From positions 1 to 20,412 of IMG/VR virus record IMGVR_UViG_3300033146_001194: a stretch of 20,412 nt of DNA. One strand, written 5' to 3'. Under the pieces are notes generated by a model. It worked only from the letters and a program-made list of their open reading frames with translations. It was not told where the DNA came from and did no database searches. Position numbers and translations under genes: made by a program. This DNA comes from a virus. Shown here one piece after another: positions 7,530-17,100 of the stretch. Position 1 is the stretch's first letter; each line of letters opens with the position of its first letter.

Positions 7530-7963
7530 GAATAAAAACAACTTTAACAATAACTAAAAAAGGGTCTTTAGCTACCGGAACATATTTTAAAAATGTAAAA
7601 CCAGCATTAATACGAGCTGCCGATAGAGTTGGTAAGATTGTAAAAGAAGAATCACAAAAAGCTTATATGAATAAAAGAAAAACTGACAAGGTACCAAGTT
7701 TTATTTTTGATAGTTTTTCACATTCCACATTATCGTTTGTTAACATGTCAGTGTATGCTATAATATTTGCAGGAGGACCTACAGCACCATATGCGCCATT
7801 TGTTAACGATGGACACGGATTAAGAAACGGAAAGAAATGGACAGGATATAAATTTATGGAAATTGGATTTAAAAAAGGAGTAGACGTTATGTCTAGTATA
7901 GCATTTGAAGAATTAAACAAGATTGACAACAATATTATAACATCAAAAACATACAAATTTTAA
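7526..7963 (+). CDS. HK97 gp10-like neck/tail-joining protein
   Basis: I chose ATG 7526, which overlaps the upstream TGA as ATGA, giving 145 residues. An in-frame ATG at 7514 would add four residues but sits inside the previous gene without a better ribosome site. The protein has an N-terminal basic helix (VKPALIRAADRVGKIVKEES), then FIFDSFSHSTLSF, a strand AIIFAGGPTAPYAPFVNDGH and GYKFMEIGFKKGVDVM. The 'AGG..APYA..V..G' segment before a closing helix is typical of the HK97 gp10 family, which acts in head-tail joining or tail completion. Neighbours (terminator-like before, tube after) agree. The product is cytoplasmic until assembled; no export signal is seen. Confidence 0.75.
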   Translation: MRIKTTLTITKKGSLATGTYFKNVKPALIRAADRVGKIVKEESQKAYMNKRKTDKVPSFIFDSFSHSTLSFVNMSVYAIIFAGGPTAPYAPFVNDGHGLRNGKKWTGYKFMEIGFKKGVDVMSSIAFEELNKIDNNIITSKTYKF

Positions 7964-7979
7964 AAGTTAGGAGGATACA

Positions 7980-8291
7980 ATGGTAAAAAAAGTAATATAT
8001 AATGGAGACGTTTCACCTTGCAACGTGAAGGTTCCTGCAGGATTAATTAAAGAATGGAAAACAGGTGAAATTAAGAGTTTAAGAGATAGATGTGCTGACA
8101 AATTAGTATCAGATAATAAAAATTTCAAATTTATAGATACCGAGGTATCGAAGAAAACAATCGAAAAAAAAGTTGAGACAGTTAAAAAAACAATAAAATA
8201 TGACCTTGACGGTGATGGAGATTTTGACAAAGACGATGTCAGTATAGGAGCCAAAGTAATGGCTGCCGGTCGCAAATTAAAGAAGGATTAA
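7980..8291 (+). CDS. Small neck/tail-region protein with EF-hand (dockerin-like) loop
   Basis: A strong AGGAGG at 7969-7974 precedes ATG 7980. The 103-residue product has a compact N-terminal part (VIYNGDVSPCNVKVPAGLIK, GEIKSLRDRCADKLV, FKFID), a charged helix (SKKTIEKKVETVKKTIK), and then DLDGDGDFDKDDVSIGAKVM. The loop D-L-D-G-D-G-D-F-D-K-D-D has acidic residues at positions 1, 3, 5, 9 and 12 and Gly at 6, as in calcium-binding EF-hand or dockerin loops. Only one such loop is present. The N-terminal part resembles small proteins often found beside phage neck genes; I cannot name the family. Calcium may stabilise a virion joint, or the loop may bind a partner; both are inference. Confidence 0.75.
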   Translation: MVKKVIYNGDVSPCNVKVPAGLIKEWKTGEIKSLRDRCADKLVSDNKNFKFIDTEVSKKTIEKKVETVKKTIKYDLDGDGDFDKDDVSIGAKVMAAGRKLKKD

Positions 8292-8325
8292 GGAGGATAA
8301 ATTAAAATGACAAACATAACAAGAG

Positions 8326-9438
8326 GTGGTTACGATTACAAATTCAGGCTATAATCAATCACTATATTTTGCTAATGAAACAACTTATGGTTCAGCTGCA
8401 ACAGTTGACCAAAATTTTGGATTAGTACAATCAGTAACACCAACAGAAACAAATAATTTTATCAAAATACGTACTATGGGAGGTACACGAGATTACAGTA
8501 ATGTAGTTACAGGTAAATTTGAAGTATCAGGAAGTATGGATTTTTACTTACAAGGCGGAAATTTCATAAGAATGGCTTTAGGAGAAGACACAGGTACAAC
8601 TTCAGGAATAGTAGATGGTGGACCTAGAGTACATAGTGGTGCCTCATACGTACATGTAATGGGAAGTGCAGCTTCGCCAGCAGCAGATTGTTTTCCAAGT
8701 TTTACTATGGAATTTGCTGATGATGAGAACGGAACTTGTAACGGAACAGGCGGAACTTACAATTTAAATAGAACTTACACAGGATGTAGAGTTAATAGTT
8801 TAAGTATTAGTGCATCAGTGGATGAACCTGTATCGGTTTCATGCGATTGGATTGCTCAAACAGTTGTTGTTTCAACAGCAGCGGCTACTAGTGTGACAGA
8901 CGCTACAACAGACCCTTACGTATTTTATCAAGGAGCAGTGTATGCAACAAGTGGAGCTATCGCTTACGATACAGCACTTGACTCATCTGCTCAAATCGCA
9001 GAAGTTAATAGTTTCGATTTAAGCGTATCTAACAATTTAGAATCTATCTGGTATCTTGCAGGCACAACTGGAGCTAACCAAACTTTAAGAGGATTGAAAA
9101 ATCTAGTAGTTAAAGGAAGAGACTATGATGCAAATCTAGATTTACATTTTACAAACAAAGAGATGTATGAACGATTCCTAGGTGCAGCTGGCGCAACAAC
9201 TCCTCAAGATACAATTGAGAAGTTTCAAGTAGTAGTTGATTTTGTGAGAAAAGGAGTTATTGGTTCAAGTCCAAAACTTGAAACAGACGATTATATGAGA
9301 ATCATATTAGAAGAGTGCGCATTTAATGATATTAACATTTCTGGTTCACCAGAAGATATCGTTGGACAAACAATTAGCGTATATCCCAAATCTGCAAAAT
9401 TCATATTTGTAGACGCAGATGCTGATTATAAAGTCTAA
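8326..9438 (+). CDS. Major tail tube protein
   Basis: The open frame reads as a 370-residue tail tube protein. The N-terminal half has NSGYNQSLYFANETTYGSAA, then VTGKFEVSGSMDFYLQGGNF, the repeated-strand layout of phage tube proteins (Phage_tube_2-like). The C-terminal half has VNSFDLSVSNNLESIWYLAG and a final IILEECAFNDINISGSPEDI strand. The uninterrupted frame can only start at GTG 8326, but the Shine-Dalgarno AGGAGG (8291-8296) is correctly spaced for ATG 8307 in another frame. Dropping one G near 8322-8328 joins them as MTNITRGVTITNSGYNQS, so a one-base indel at the 5' end is likely; the true start would then be 8307. Position before the chaperone and tape measure genes strongly supports the role. 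Confidence 0.8.
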   Translation: MVTITNSGYNQSLYFANETTYGSAATVDQNFGLVQSVTPTETNNFIKIRTMGGTRDYSNVVTGKFEVSGSMDFYLQGGNFIRMALGEDTGTTSGIVDGGPRVHSGASYVHVMGSAASPAADCFPSFTMEFADDENGTCNGTGGTYNLNRTYTGCRVNSLSISASVDEPVSVSCDWIAQTVVVSTAAATSVTDATTDPYVFYQGAVYATSGAIAYDTALDSSAQIAEVNSFDLSVSNNLESIWYLAGTTGANQTLRGLKNLVVKGRDYDANLDLHFTNKEMYERFLGAAGATTPQDTIEKFQVVVDFVRKGVIGSSPKLETDDYMRIILEECAFNDINISGSPEDIVGQTISVYPKSAKFIFVDADADYKV

Positions 9439-9528
9439 ATGGCTTTATTTTTTTATTTTTTTTTATTTTTACAAATTTTAGTGTAGTCCGAGACGACACA
9501 CTCAATCAATATACAATGAGGTGGAAAC
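9439..9528 (+). other. Intergenic gap: T-rich tract and leader hairpin
   Basis: The 90-base gap carries the T-rich tract described separately, then a small hairpin at 9481-9499 (GTGT with ACAC and GTC with GAC, one A-G mismatch, loop CGA), and finally GAGGTGG (9518-9524) as ribosome site for the chaperone gene. Confidence 0.4.
9444..9470 (+). terminator. T-rich tract after the tail tube gene, candidate terminator
   Basis: Starting six bases after the tube stop codon, 25 of 27 bases are T, with only single A interruptions. No GC stem precedes it, so it is not a classical bacterial intrinsic terminator. Archaeal RNA polymerase terminates at such U-rich runs, so it would suit an archaeal host and would let the tube gene be expressed above the downstream genes. 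Confidence 0.45.
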
Positions 9529-9933
9529 ATGTTAGATAAAAAAGCAATATTATTTTCAAGAGACGAGAAAGGAGAATTAGTACCACAAGAAGTGAAGATG
9601 GAAATAGATGAGGATAACGAGTATCAAATTAAATTTAAAGACGAATCTATATCAATAATACCTTTACCAAGAGGAAAAATAAAAAGACTTTTTTCAAAAT
9701 TAAGAAAAGAGGCAGATGATGATGTGTCTGAAGAAGAACAAACTGATTTGGATGAAGAAATCATATTAGAACATTGTATTATTCCAAAATTCACAAAAGA
9801 CGAATTAAAGCACATCAATCAACATCATATTACTATGATAGTTAACACAATCATGAGAGAAAGCGGATTAAAAACAACGATGCCAAAGAAAAAATCTTTA
9901 GATAAAATTGAAGATGATTTTTCAAAAAACTAA
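9529..9933 (+). CDS. Tail assembly chaperone, short form (gpG-like)
   Basis: ATG 9529 follows GAGGTGG at 9518-9524. The 134-residue product has an N-terminal beta part (MLDKKAILFSRDEKGELVPQ, YQIKFKDESISIIPLPRGKI) and a helical acidic part (KLRKEADDDVSEEEQTDLDE), ending in DDFSKN. This layout, and the position between tube and tape measure genes, fit the short tail assembly chaperone (lambda gpG-like) that coats the tape measure protein during tail assembly. Termination at TAA 9931-9933 lies directly after the heptamer A_AAA_AAC, the place expected for a programmed -1 frameshift that makes the longer form. Confidence 0.8.
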   Translation: MLDKKAILFSRDEKGELVPQEVKMEIDEDNEYQIKFKDESISIIPLPRGKIKRLFSKLRKEADDDVSEEEQTDLDEEIILEHCIIPKFTKDELKHINQHHITMIVNTIMRESGLKTTMPKKKSLDKIEDDFSKN

Positions 9934-10103
9934 GAAGAGTTAAGTCAGAAAAAGTCGAAGGGGACTTAACTCTTTTTTTACACAAACAAGGATATTCGTT
10001 TTTTAATATCGGGGCTTTAACATACGCAGAAATAGATAATATAGTAGAAGCTTGGAATAGCGAACAAAAGGCTAAAGAAAAAGCAATGAAAAAAAAGAAG
10101 TAA
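9529..10103 (+). CDS. Tail assembly chaperone, long -1 frameshift product (gpGT-like)
   Basis: Slippage by -1 at A_AAA_AAC (9924-9930) changes the frame so that reading continues with CTA at 9930 (join 9529..9930 and 9930..10103). The added 57 residues are LRRVKSEKVEGDLTLFLHK, then GYSFFNIGALTYAEIDNIV and EAWNSEQKAKEKAMKKKK, ending at TAA 10101-10103, 12 bases before the tape measure start. The extension has no start codon of its own near the junction and the stretch is otherwise unexplained. In lambda and most siphoviruses the G/GT ratio set by such a slip is needed for tail assembly. The extension's hydrophobic then Lys-rich character suits a domain that contacts the tube protein. Total length is about 191 residues. 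Confidence 0.8.
9924..9974 (+). promoter_or_regulatory. Programmed -1 ribosomal frameshift signal
   Basis: The slippery heptamer A_AAA_AAC (9924-9930) is in the correct phase of the chaperone frame (codons AAA 9925-9927, AAC 9928-9930). After a 4-base spacer comes a perfect 12-bp stem, AAGAGTTAAGTC (9935-9946) with GACTTAACTCTT (9963-9974), around a 16-base loop. The T-run overlapping the 3' arm also resembles an intrinsic terminator, but the hairpin lies inside the extended coding frame directly after the slippery site, so stimulation of frameshifting is the better reading. Confidence 0.85.
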
Positions 10104-10115
10104 AGGAAAAAAATA

Positions 10116-13100
10116 ATGGGCGAATTTGGAAACAGTATGATTAGTAGAATCGGGTATGAAATTACCGGCGAGAAGAGAGTAATTACTGTTAAGGAAAAAC
10201 TATTAAGTTTAGACAAAAAAGCTATTGTCGAAACAAAAAAGTTAACTCATGAGAATAAAAAACTTGCTAACGCTAGTGCTAACACAACAAATAACGAAAA
10301 GAAACAATCCACAGTCACAGATATTCTTAACAAAGAACTTGGAGAACAAGCAATACGTTTTATGCAAATCGAAACCCAATTAAAAAAATATGGGGAAGCG
10401 ATGAAACATAGTAAAAGAATTTTGACAACAAATTCTGTAGCGCACAAACAACTTAAAGCTAGAGTAAAAGAATTAAGTTACGAATACACAAGTATGGGTG
10501 GAAAAACTAAAAAACTTCTTAATCATAATAGTGACTTACTTTCAAGTTTTACAAGATTTCGATGGTTATTGGTAAATTTTATGTTAGTTTTTTATGCGGT
10601 AAAAAAAACATATGATGTGGTAATAAAATCTTCTGTAGAATTAGAATCTGAAATGGCAAATGTTCAAAAGACTACTAATTTTTCTTCTAAATCTATTCAT
10701 AATTTAAGACAAGAGCTTATTGAGATGTCAAAAACTTTGCCTACAACTTCTAAAGAATTGGGAGAAATAGCAACAGTTGCTGGACAACTTGGATTAGGAA
10801 AATTTGGAGTTGGCGCAGTAAAAGGATTTACTGAAGCAGTTGCTATGATGAGTATCGCAACAGAAATGTCAGCAGAAGAGGCAGCTAAATCTCTTGCAAA
10901 GATTTCTCAAGCATATGCTCTCCCTATTAGTGCGGTAAATAATCTAGGTTCAGTAATAAACGAATTGTCAAATACTACTGCGGCAACTTCTTCAGAAATT
11001 TCTAATTCTTTATTAAGAGTTGGTGCAGCTGCTTCAAATTTAGGGTTATCAGTTGGATTTGTGTCAGCATTACAATCTACATTAATAGATGCTGGAGTAA
11101 GAGCAGAAAGAGCTGGAACTAGAATGATTTCAGCTTTAAATAAAATAACTACAAATGCTGCCGAATTTTCAGAGTTTGTAGGAATGACTTTTAATGAGTT
11201 TGCTGAGATATTGAACGATAAACCCCAAGAAGCATTAATGTTAATATTAAAAACTATAAATGATATGGAGTCTCCGTTAGCAAAAGCTGCAAAAACAACA
11301 GAATTATTTGGAAAAGTTGGAGGCCAAAATATTATGACCTTAGTTGCAAGTTATGAGGACTTAGAAGAAAACGTTAATACTGCTAATGACGAAATGAAAG
11401 TAGGACTTTCGTTATTAAGAGAAACGTCTATTCAAGTAGGAACTACTGCAAATCAATGGAAAATTTTAGAAAACAGACTAATAGCATATGTATCTAATAC
11501 AGAAGGTCCTGTCAATTCTATGCTAACAAATATAAATGGTAGATTTGAAGCAAGCACACTACAAGTAGATAAATATGGTGCATCTTTCGAAGGTTTAAAA
11601 TTAGGGATTAGAGGGGCCGCTGGAGTAATTGGCGCAGCAACAGCTACTATATTGGGAGCAGGACCTTGGTTTACTGTAGCTGGATTTACTGCAGGAGCAG
11701 CTATTGGTGATGGAATGATTGCTGGAATAGAAAAAATCACAGGAGATGATTTTGAAGGATTAGCACCTAAAGCAATCGAAAAGATGAAAAGTCAGTTACA
11801 AAGTCTGTATACTCCTGAACAATATGCAATAGTTTCAAAAATAATAGATTCACAAAAAGACCTTAATTCGCAATATTTTATTGCAACAAGAGCTATGGGA
11901 CTATTGTCGAATGAATACGTGACTTTACAATCCGAACAATCTCGTTCGTTGGACTCATTATCTGAAGAAAATAAATTACTTGGTAAAGGTGGAGAATCAT
12001 GGACTCATCTTAAGAGTGCGATTAATAACATATCAACAGAAATTGAAACTACTGGTACTATTACTTTAGAACAAATGAAAAGAATCCAACAATTCCAGTG
12101 GATGATTGATAAAGCTTTATCTTTAGAAGCTCCAGTAATTCCTGATAATTACGCAAATTTATCTGCAGCTAAAATAGAATTAGATGCATTTAGAAAAGCA
12201 AAACAAGAAGCATTTGATACTAGAGATTTAGAGAAATACCAAGAAGCATCACAAGAACTTATATACGTAGAAGAAGATATTAATAGACAATTTACAAATG
12301 GAGTGTCTATTATAGATGCATTTTCTAAAACTGTAAAAGATTTAACTTCCGAAGTAAATAATTTTGAACAAGCATACGCTAAAATAACTATGACTGATTA
12401 TGCGTTTGAAATGTTTCAGTTAAGAAACCAATATGAAGAATACTCAAAATTAGCTAATGAAGCTGCAGATGTGACAAGAGACCAAGTTGATTTGTGGTAT
12501 AGAAATTCAAGAGCAATTTCTGATTACAATAAAGAAATGTCTGATATGAACAGCGAGATAAGCGACGCAACAGACGTATTAAAAGACCTACAAGGAGAAT
12601 TATCCAATGTAAATGGCGAAATAAAGGAGTTATCAAACGCAAAATTTACCGGAGAGTTAGGATTTCAACAAAAAATGTCAGAGTACGAGAGATATTTAAA
12701 ACAAATAGATTTCACAGAAATGACTGGAATGAGCGCATTTGAGTTTATAAACGCTACTATGAATATGTCTAATGCTCAGATAAAAGAGTTTTTAGGAACA
12801 TTTAAAGATATAAAAAAAGAAACTGATACAGGAAAAGATTCATACGAGGCATGGAGAGATACTGTTAAGGCATTTATTAGTGACACTGTAGAAGCTGGAA
12901 ACGAATTAGGAACAAGCGTTTCTGACGCTGTTAATAAATACTCAACTTTATTATTATCTACTTCCAGATTTGAATCTAGTACCGATAGTCAATCTGATTC
13001 TGTAGGATTATTGGGAGACGCATATGAGTTACATTATGGTGGTATGCATGATGAAGTTCAAGACCAGATAGATTTACAGAATGAACAAGCTACAACTACT

Positions 13101-13802
13101 TATGCAAATGCTCAACAGATAATAGGTGCGTTACAAACACAATGGTCAGAACAAGAAAGAATCACAGAATCAATTAACAACCAACAAAGTGCTATAGACA
13201 ATCTTACAACTAGTTTAGATTCCATACAAGAGGAATATGATGCTATGAAAGCAGGTATGGAAGGATACACTCAAAGCGTATCAGATGCTGTAGCGGAAAT
13301 GCATAAGTTAGTAAAAGCACAACAGGATGTGTCTAATAGTTCACCAACTGGAAATGACAATGGAAATGATAATGGAAATAATAATAGAACTACTAATCCT
13401 TTTGTAGACAGCTCTCCAGGGTTTCAAGATTTGTGGGATAATTTATTTCCACAAACAACTAGCACTAAATCTAACAATAAAAGTAATAAAACATATTCAC
13501 AAGATAATCCAGCAGATAACGGATATTTTCCAGGTATCAATCAATATTATCGAGACATTGGAAAAGATAAATACGGCAAAGATATACCTGCTATGGCAAC
13601 AGGTGGAATAGTAACACAACCAACTATGGCTTTAATAGGAGAAGTAGGACCTGAAGCTGTTATACCGTTAGACAAAATGGACAGTATGGGAACAAAAGTA
13701 ACAATTGGTACTATTAATATAAGCGGAGTTAATAGTTCAAATCCATCAGATTTCGCATATAAATTTGCACAAGAATTACAAAGAGAATTACGGACAATAT
13801 AA
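10116..13802 (+). CDS. Tail tape measure protein (TP901-like)
   Basis: The 1228-residue product starts at ATG 10116. Residues about 25-140 are a charged coiled coil. A hydrophobic segment (WLLVNFMLVFYAV, about 150-162) leads into the TP901-type core at about 173-345 (VELESEMANVQKTTNFSSKS, TTSKELGEIATVAGQLG, TSSEISNSLLRVGAAASNLG, DAGVRAERAGTRMISALNKI). A second hydrophobic, Gly/Ala-rich stretch lies near 498-535. Long coiled coils follow to about 1065, then an Asn/Gly/Asp linker. The C-terminus has GGIVTQPTMALIGEVGPEAV and IPLDKM (about 1161-1187), a hallmark of tape measure proteins. The protein sets tail length and may reach the host membrane at injection; at about 0.15 nm per residue the tail would be near 180 nm. 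The stop overlaps the next start by one base (TAATG). Confidence 0.93.
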   Translation: MGEFGNSMISRIGYEITGEKRVITVKEKLLSLDKKAIVETKKLTHENKKLANASANTTNNEKKQSTVTDILNKELGEQAIRFMQIETQLKKYGEAMKHSKRILTTNSVAHKQLKARVKELSYEYTSMGGKTKKLLNHNSDLLSSFTRFRWLLVNFMLVFYAVKKTYDVVIKSSVELESEMANVQKTTNFSSKSIHNLRQELIEMSKTLPTTSKELGEIATVAGQLGLGKFGVGAVKGFTEAVAMMSIATEMSAEEAAKSLAKISQAYALPISAVNNLGSVINELSNTTAATSSEISNSLLRVGAAASNLGLSVGFVSALQSTLIDAGVRAERAGTRMISALNKITTNAAEFSEFVGMTFNEFAEILNDKPQEALMLILKTINDMESPLAKAAKTTELFGKVGGQNIMTLVASYEDLEENVNTANDEMKVGLSLLRETSIQVGTTANQWKILENRLIAYVSNTEGPVNSMLTNINGRFEASTLQVDKYGASFEGLKLGIRGAAGVIGAATATILGAGPWFTVAGFTAGAAIGDGMIAGIEKITGDDFEGLAPKAIEKMKSQLQSLYTPEQYAIVSKIIDSQKDLNSQYFIATRAMGLLSNEYVTLQSEQSRSLDSLSEENKLLGKGGESWTHLKSAINNISTEIETTGTITLEQMKRIQQFQWMIDKALSLEAPVIPDNYANLSAAKIELDAFRKAKQEAFDTRDLEKYQEASQELIYVEEDINRQFTNGVSIIDAFSKTVKDLTSEVNNFEQAYAKITMTDYAFEMFQLRNQYEEYSKLANEAADVTRDQVDLWYRNSRAISDYNKEMSDMNSEISDATDVLKDLQGELSNVNGEIKELSNAKFTGELGFQQKMSEYERYLKQIDFTEMTGMSAFEFINATMNMSNAQIKEFLGTFKDIKKETDTGKDSYEAWRDTVKAFISDTVEAGNELGTSVSDAVNKYSTLLLSTSRFESSTDSQSDSVGLLGDAYELHYGGMHDEVQDQIDLQNEQATTTYANAQQIIGALQTQWSEQERITESINNQQSAIDNLTTSLDSIQEEYDAMKAGMEGYTQSVSDAVAEMHKLVKAQQDVSNSSPTGNDNGNDNGNNNRTTNPFVDSSPGFQDLWDNLFPQTTSTKSNNKSNKTYSQDNPADNGYFPGINQYYRDIGKDKYGKDIPAMATGGIVTQPTMALIGEVGPEAVIPLDKMDSMGTKVTIGTINISGVNSSNPSDFAYKFAQELQRELRTI

Positions 13803-14164
13803 TGGGATACGAAAACATAACTTTAGGAGGATATCCGTTGAACATAACAGATATTAATCCCACACAAAAACAGAAGACAAGAAAAGTTGTTCTTGGACAA
13901 ACTCTTATAGAATCATCTATAATAGGATTAAATGCAAAACAATGGGAACTTAGCGTATCTGGAATGATTGTGGGCACAACTAGCGATATTCTAGACACTA
14001 ATCGAAGAAATTTAGAAGCGATGGATAATTCAGAAACGTACGCTTACAGTGATGGTTTAAAAACAGGAACGTATATGATAAAACCAGGAACATTATCTTT
14101 TCAAGATTCTGGTAATGATGTGGGTCATGTTTATAGATATACAATGGTATTAATAGAATGGTAG
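13802..14164 (+). CDS. Small distal-tail candidate protein
   Basis: The 120-residue protein begins at ATG 13802, sharing one base with the tape measure stop, so translation is likely coupled. It reads MGYENITLGGYPLNITDINP, then KTRKVVLGQTLIES, WELSVSGMIVGTTS, a helix (DTNRRNLEAMDNS) and a strand-rich end (GTYMIKPGTLSFQDSG, YRYTMVLIEW). The all-beta pattern with one helix and the position after the tape measure gene resemble the tube-like domain of distal tail or tail-tip proteins, which form the ring below the tube. No firm family match can be claimed. The stop TAG overlaps the start of the giant gene by 7 bases. Confidence 0.7.
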   Translation: MGYENITLGGYPLNITDINPTQKQKTRKVVLGQTLIESSIIGLNAKQWELSVSGMIVGTTSDILDTNRRNLEAMDNSETYAYSDGLKTGTYMIKPGTLSFQDSGNDVGHVYRYTMVLIEW

Positions 14165-17100
14165 AGACTTCAAATATGAATTCAAAAAATAGAGGAAAGT
14201 ATATAATAGGACTGTTGCTTTTAACAGTGCTAACATCATCAGTATATATGTTATTAATGGATGGTGGAGTAAAGGTAGATATTCAAAAAACTAGAACATT
14301 CTTCTACGTAGATGTTAATGATAGTTGGACATTATCTGGAATAGAATATATTAATCTATTTGACGGTACAGCCAAGATGCGTGCCAGTTCTAGAGATATA
14401 AAAACATACGCCAATCTCACCCATGTTTTGATTGAACGTAGTGCCAACTATAAAGATAACATTTCGGTTATAGACCAATACATCTTTGAAAGTGATAATG
14501 GTATAGTAGACCAATTTCCAGTATCTCACGATATAACAGTGTTTAATGGAGTAGGAAAGATATTACAATATGAAATTACAAATCTAAAATACGCAGGAGA
14601 AACAGTTAAAGACATATCCAGTCCTCAAAAATTTGGACTAAAGATGAATGCAGAATGGTCTGATGGTAATTATTATTCTAGAATATATAAATATAAAAAT
14701 AATGATGAAGGTAAGTTAACTATTAAATATCGACCAGATTCAGATGAATACAGTATAAAAGCAAGATTTTTCGACCCACCACCATATTACGCTTATTGTT
14801 ATCAAGAAAGCGCAACTGTAGACAATCAAACAGGCATTGATGGAGATTGTGGATTGACTTATACAGGCGCATATGATAGCATTTATACTACATGGCCCGA
14901 TGAAGATAGTCGAATATATATGAATTACACTAAACCAAACGGTGTTACAAATAAAAGTTTATGGCAAGTAAAACACGGAACTCTTTCTGCATACAATGCA
15001 AGTATTAATGAATCTTGTTGGGACGCATATGGAGATAAATTAGTTTTAAGATTCTGGTTAGAAAATAACGTCGCAGAATATTCATATGGACAATGTTATA
15101 ATGGTACTGATTGGGTGAATACTACTAGTTATGATTCAGGCACAGCTAGCACTGCTAATACTCCAGCAGGTTCAGCGACACGAGCGTATGATGGAGATTG
15201 GAACACTGAAGTATTTCCAGCTGCAAATTGGAGAAAAATAACAACAGGAGTTATTCCATCATCAGCATTAATTGAAGAAGCTATGCAATGGGCAATATTA
15301 TCAGAACCTCCATTAAATCCTGTTATAGAATCACCAACAAATAATACACAATACACAACAACAGATATAGATTTAAATTGGACAAGTTATCAAAACATAA
15401 CCGACGCATATTTCATATTGGATGACAATGTAGCTAACACTTCTATTTATACAGCTGAACAAAATAGCGAATGTTATCAAGAATTTGCTAATGATAATGT
15501 TAATGGATGTGGATTTGATACTGGAACATATAGCATAACAGGTAATTGGCATAATTCTTTAAATATATATGATGGAGACTGGGATACTTTTACTAGTCCT
15601 AATGGAAATTATGGATTTTTAGATATAAAATACTATAAAGCTATTTATGCAACAGGAGCAACTTGGAAAACCAAAGAACTTACTAATGGATTACAGTATT
15701 TAACTATACCTGACGATTGTTGGAATTACAACGAAGATTATGTTAATCTCCAAATATATGCTAATAATACATTTTTTGTTAATTGGTCTTGTATGAACGA
15801 CACAGGTAGTTGGAAATTGCTAAGACAAGATACAGGTTCTAATAGACCTGTAGAGGAATCAATGACTTGGAATTTACACATTCCAGAAACTCGACATGAT
15901 GTATTGTTATCTAATCTAGAAGAAGGATTTCACAATGTTTCTATTTACACTACACTTGAAAACGAAGACGTTGTATCAGTTACTCATAATTTTTCAGTTC
16001 GTAACGAAACACGAGACGTATTCATATACTCACCTAAAAATGGCAGTACTTATGGGTCTTCTGTAAGAGTTAGATGGAACACTACAATGCCAGAAGATGA
16101 AATAAGTAGTTGTACTTACACAAACGGTACTTCTGACGTAGCATTGGTATACAGACCAGATATATTTTTAAACGATTTACCAGCAGATGATTATAATATA
16201 ACTATCAACTGTACTGATATTTACGGAAGAAATGCAGTAAAGAATTCTTCTTTCACAGTTACATATGCGGCAGACACTGAAGCTCCAGTAGTTGTAGCAA
16301 ACGAACTTGTAAACGATGGAATATATAACAATAGAAGCACTGTATATACATTCAACATATCAGATAGAAATCCAACTACTTTGAGAATGTGTTCTTCGTA
16401 TTTAATCAATCCAGTACCAACTCCTGTTAGACAAGTTTATGATTTCATATCAAATTGTGCAGGTTATCCACCAGCTATTCCAGACGGTCAATATGACAGA
16501 ATATACGAGACTACAGATTTATTATTGGAAGGAGCAAATCGAATAGAAATAGATGTATGGGATTCCACTTTACAAAATAAAGTAAATTACCAAATTAATT
16601 TCACTATTGATAGTATTGCGCCAATTATCGATATTATAACACCTACAAATAACGACTACATAACAAATTTAACAGAAAATATAAATTACACAGTTACTGA
16701 CGTTACTGATGTAACTTGTAAATATACTACTGAAGAAATTACAACTAATATCACATTAGAAGATTGTGCAAATTTTTCATTAGATATGACAGAAGCTGCG
16801 TTTGTTTTGGGGTTAAATAATATAACAATATTTGTAAACGATTCAGCACAAAATTTGGCAAGTTCAAATTTGATAATACATGTGCATAATGTTACTCCTG
16901 AGATAACAGTTACTTCTCCAGTAGAGGCATTTACTTATAATTATTCAACTATTCCATTTAATTGGACATCTTCAAGAGAATTGGCATCACTTGTTTACAC
17001 AATAAATAATGGTAGTGTTATCGATACAAATTTAAACAACATAACATTAGAGTTAGCATCATCAGATATTAATTTAACAATAACAGCAACTGATTTATAT

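Noticed and set aside
9935-9974. Intrinsic transcription terminator after the chaperone gene
   Set aside because: The stem plus T-run would fit, but it lies inside the -1 frame extension, directly behind A_AAA_AAC. Frameshift stimulation explains both features better.
9851-10216. Minus-strand 121-codon hydrophobic frame
   Set aside because: It is antisense to the chaperone extension and the tape measure start; its Phe/Leu/Ser-rich content is the mirror of Lys/Glu-rich coding sequence, and it has no ribosome site or neighbours on that strand.
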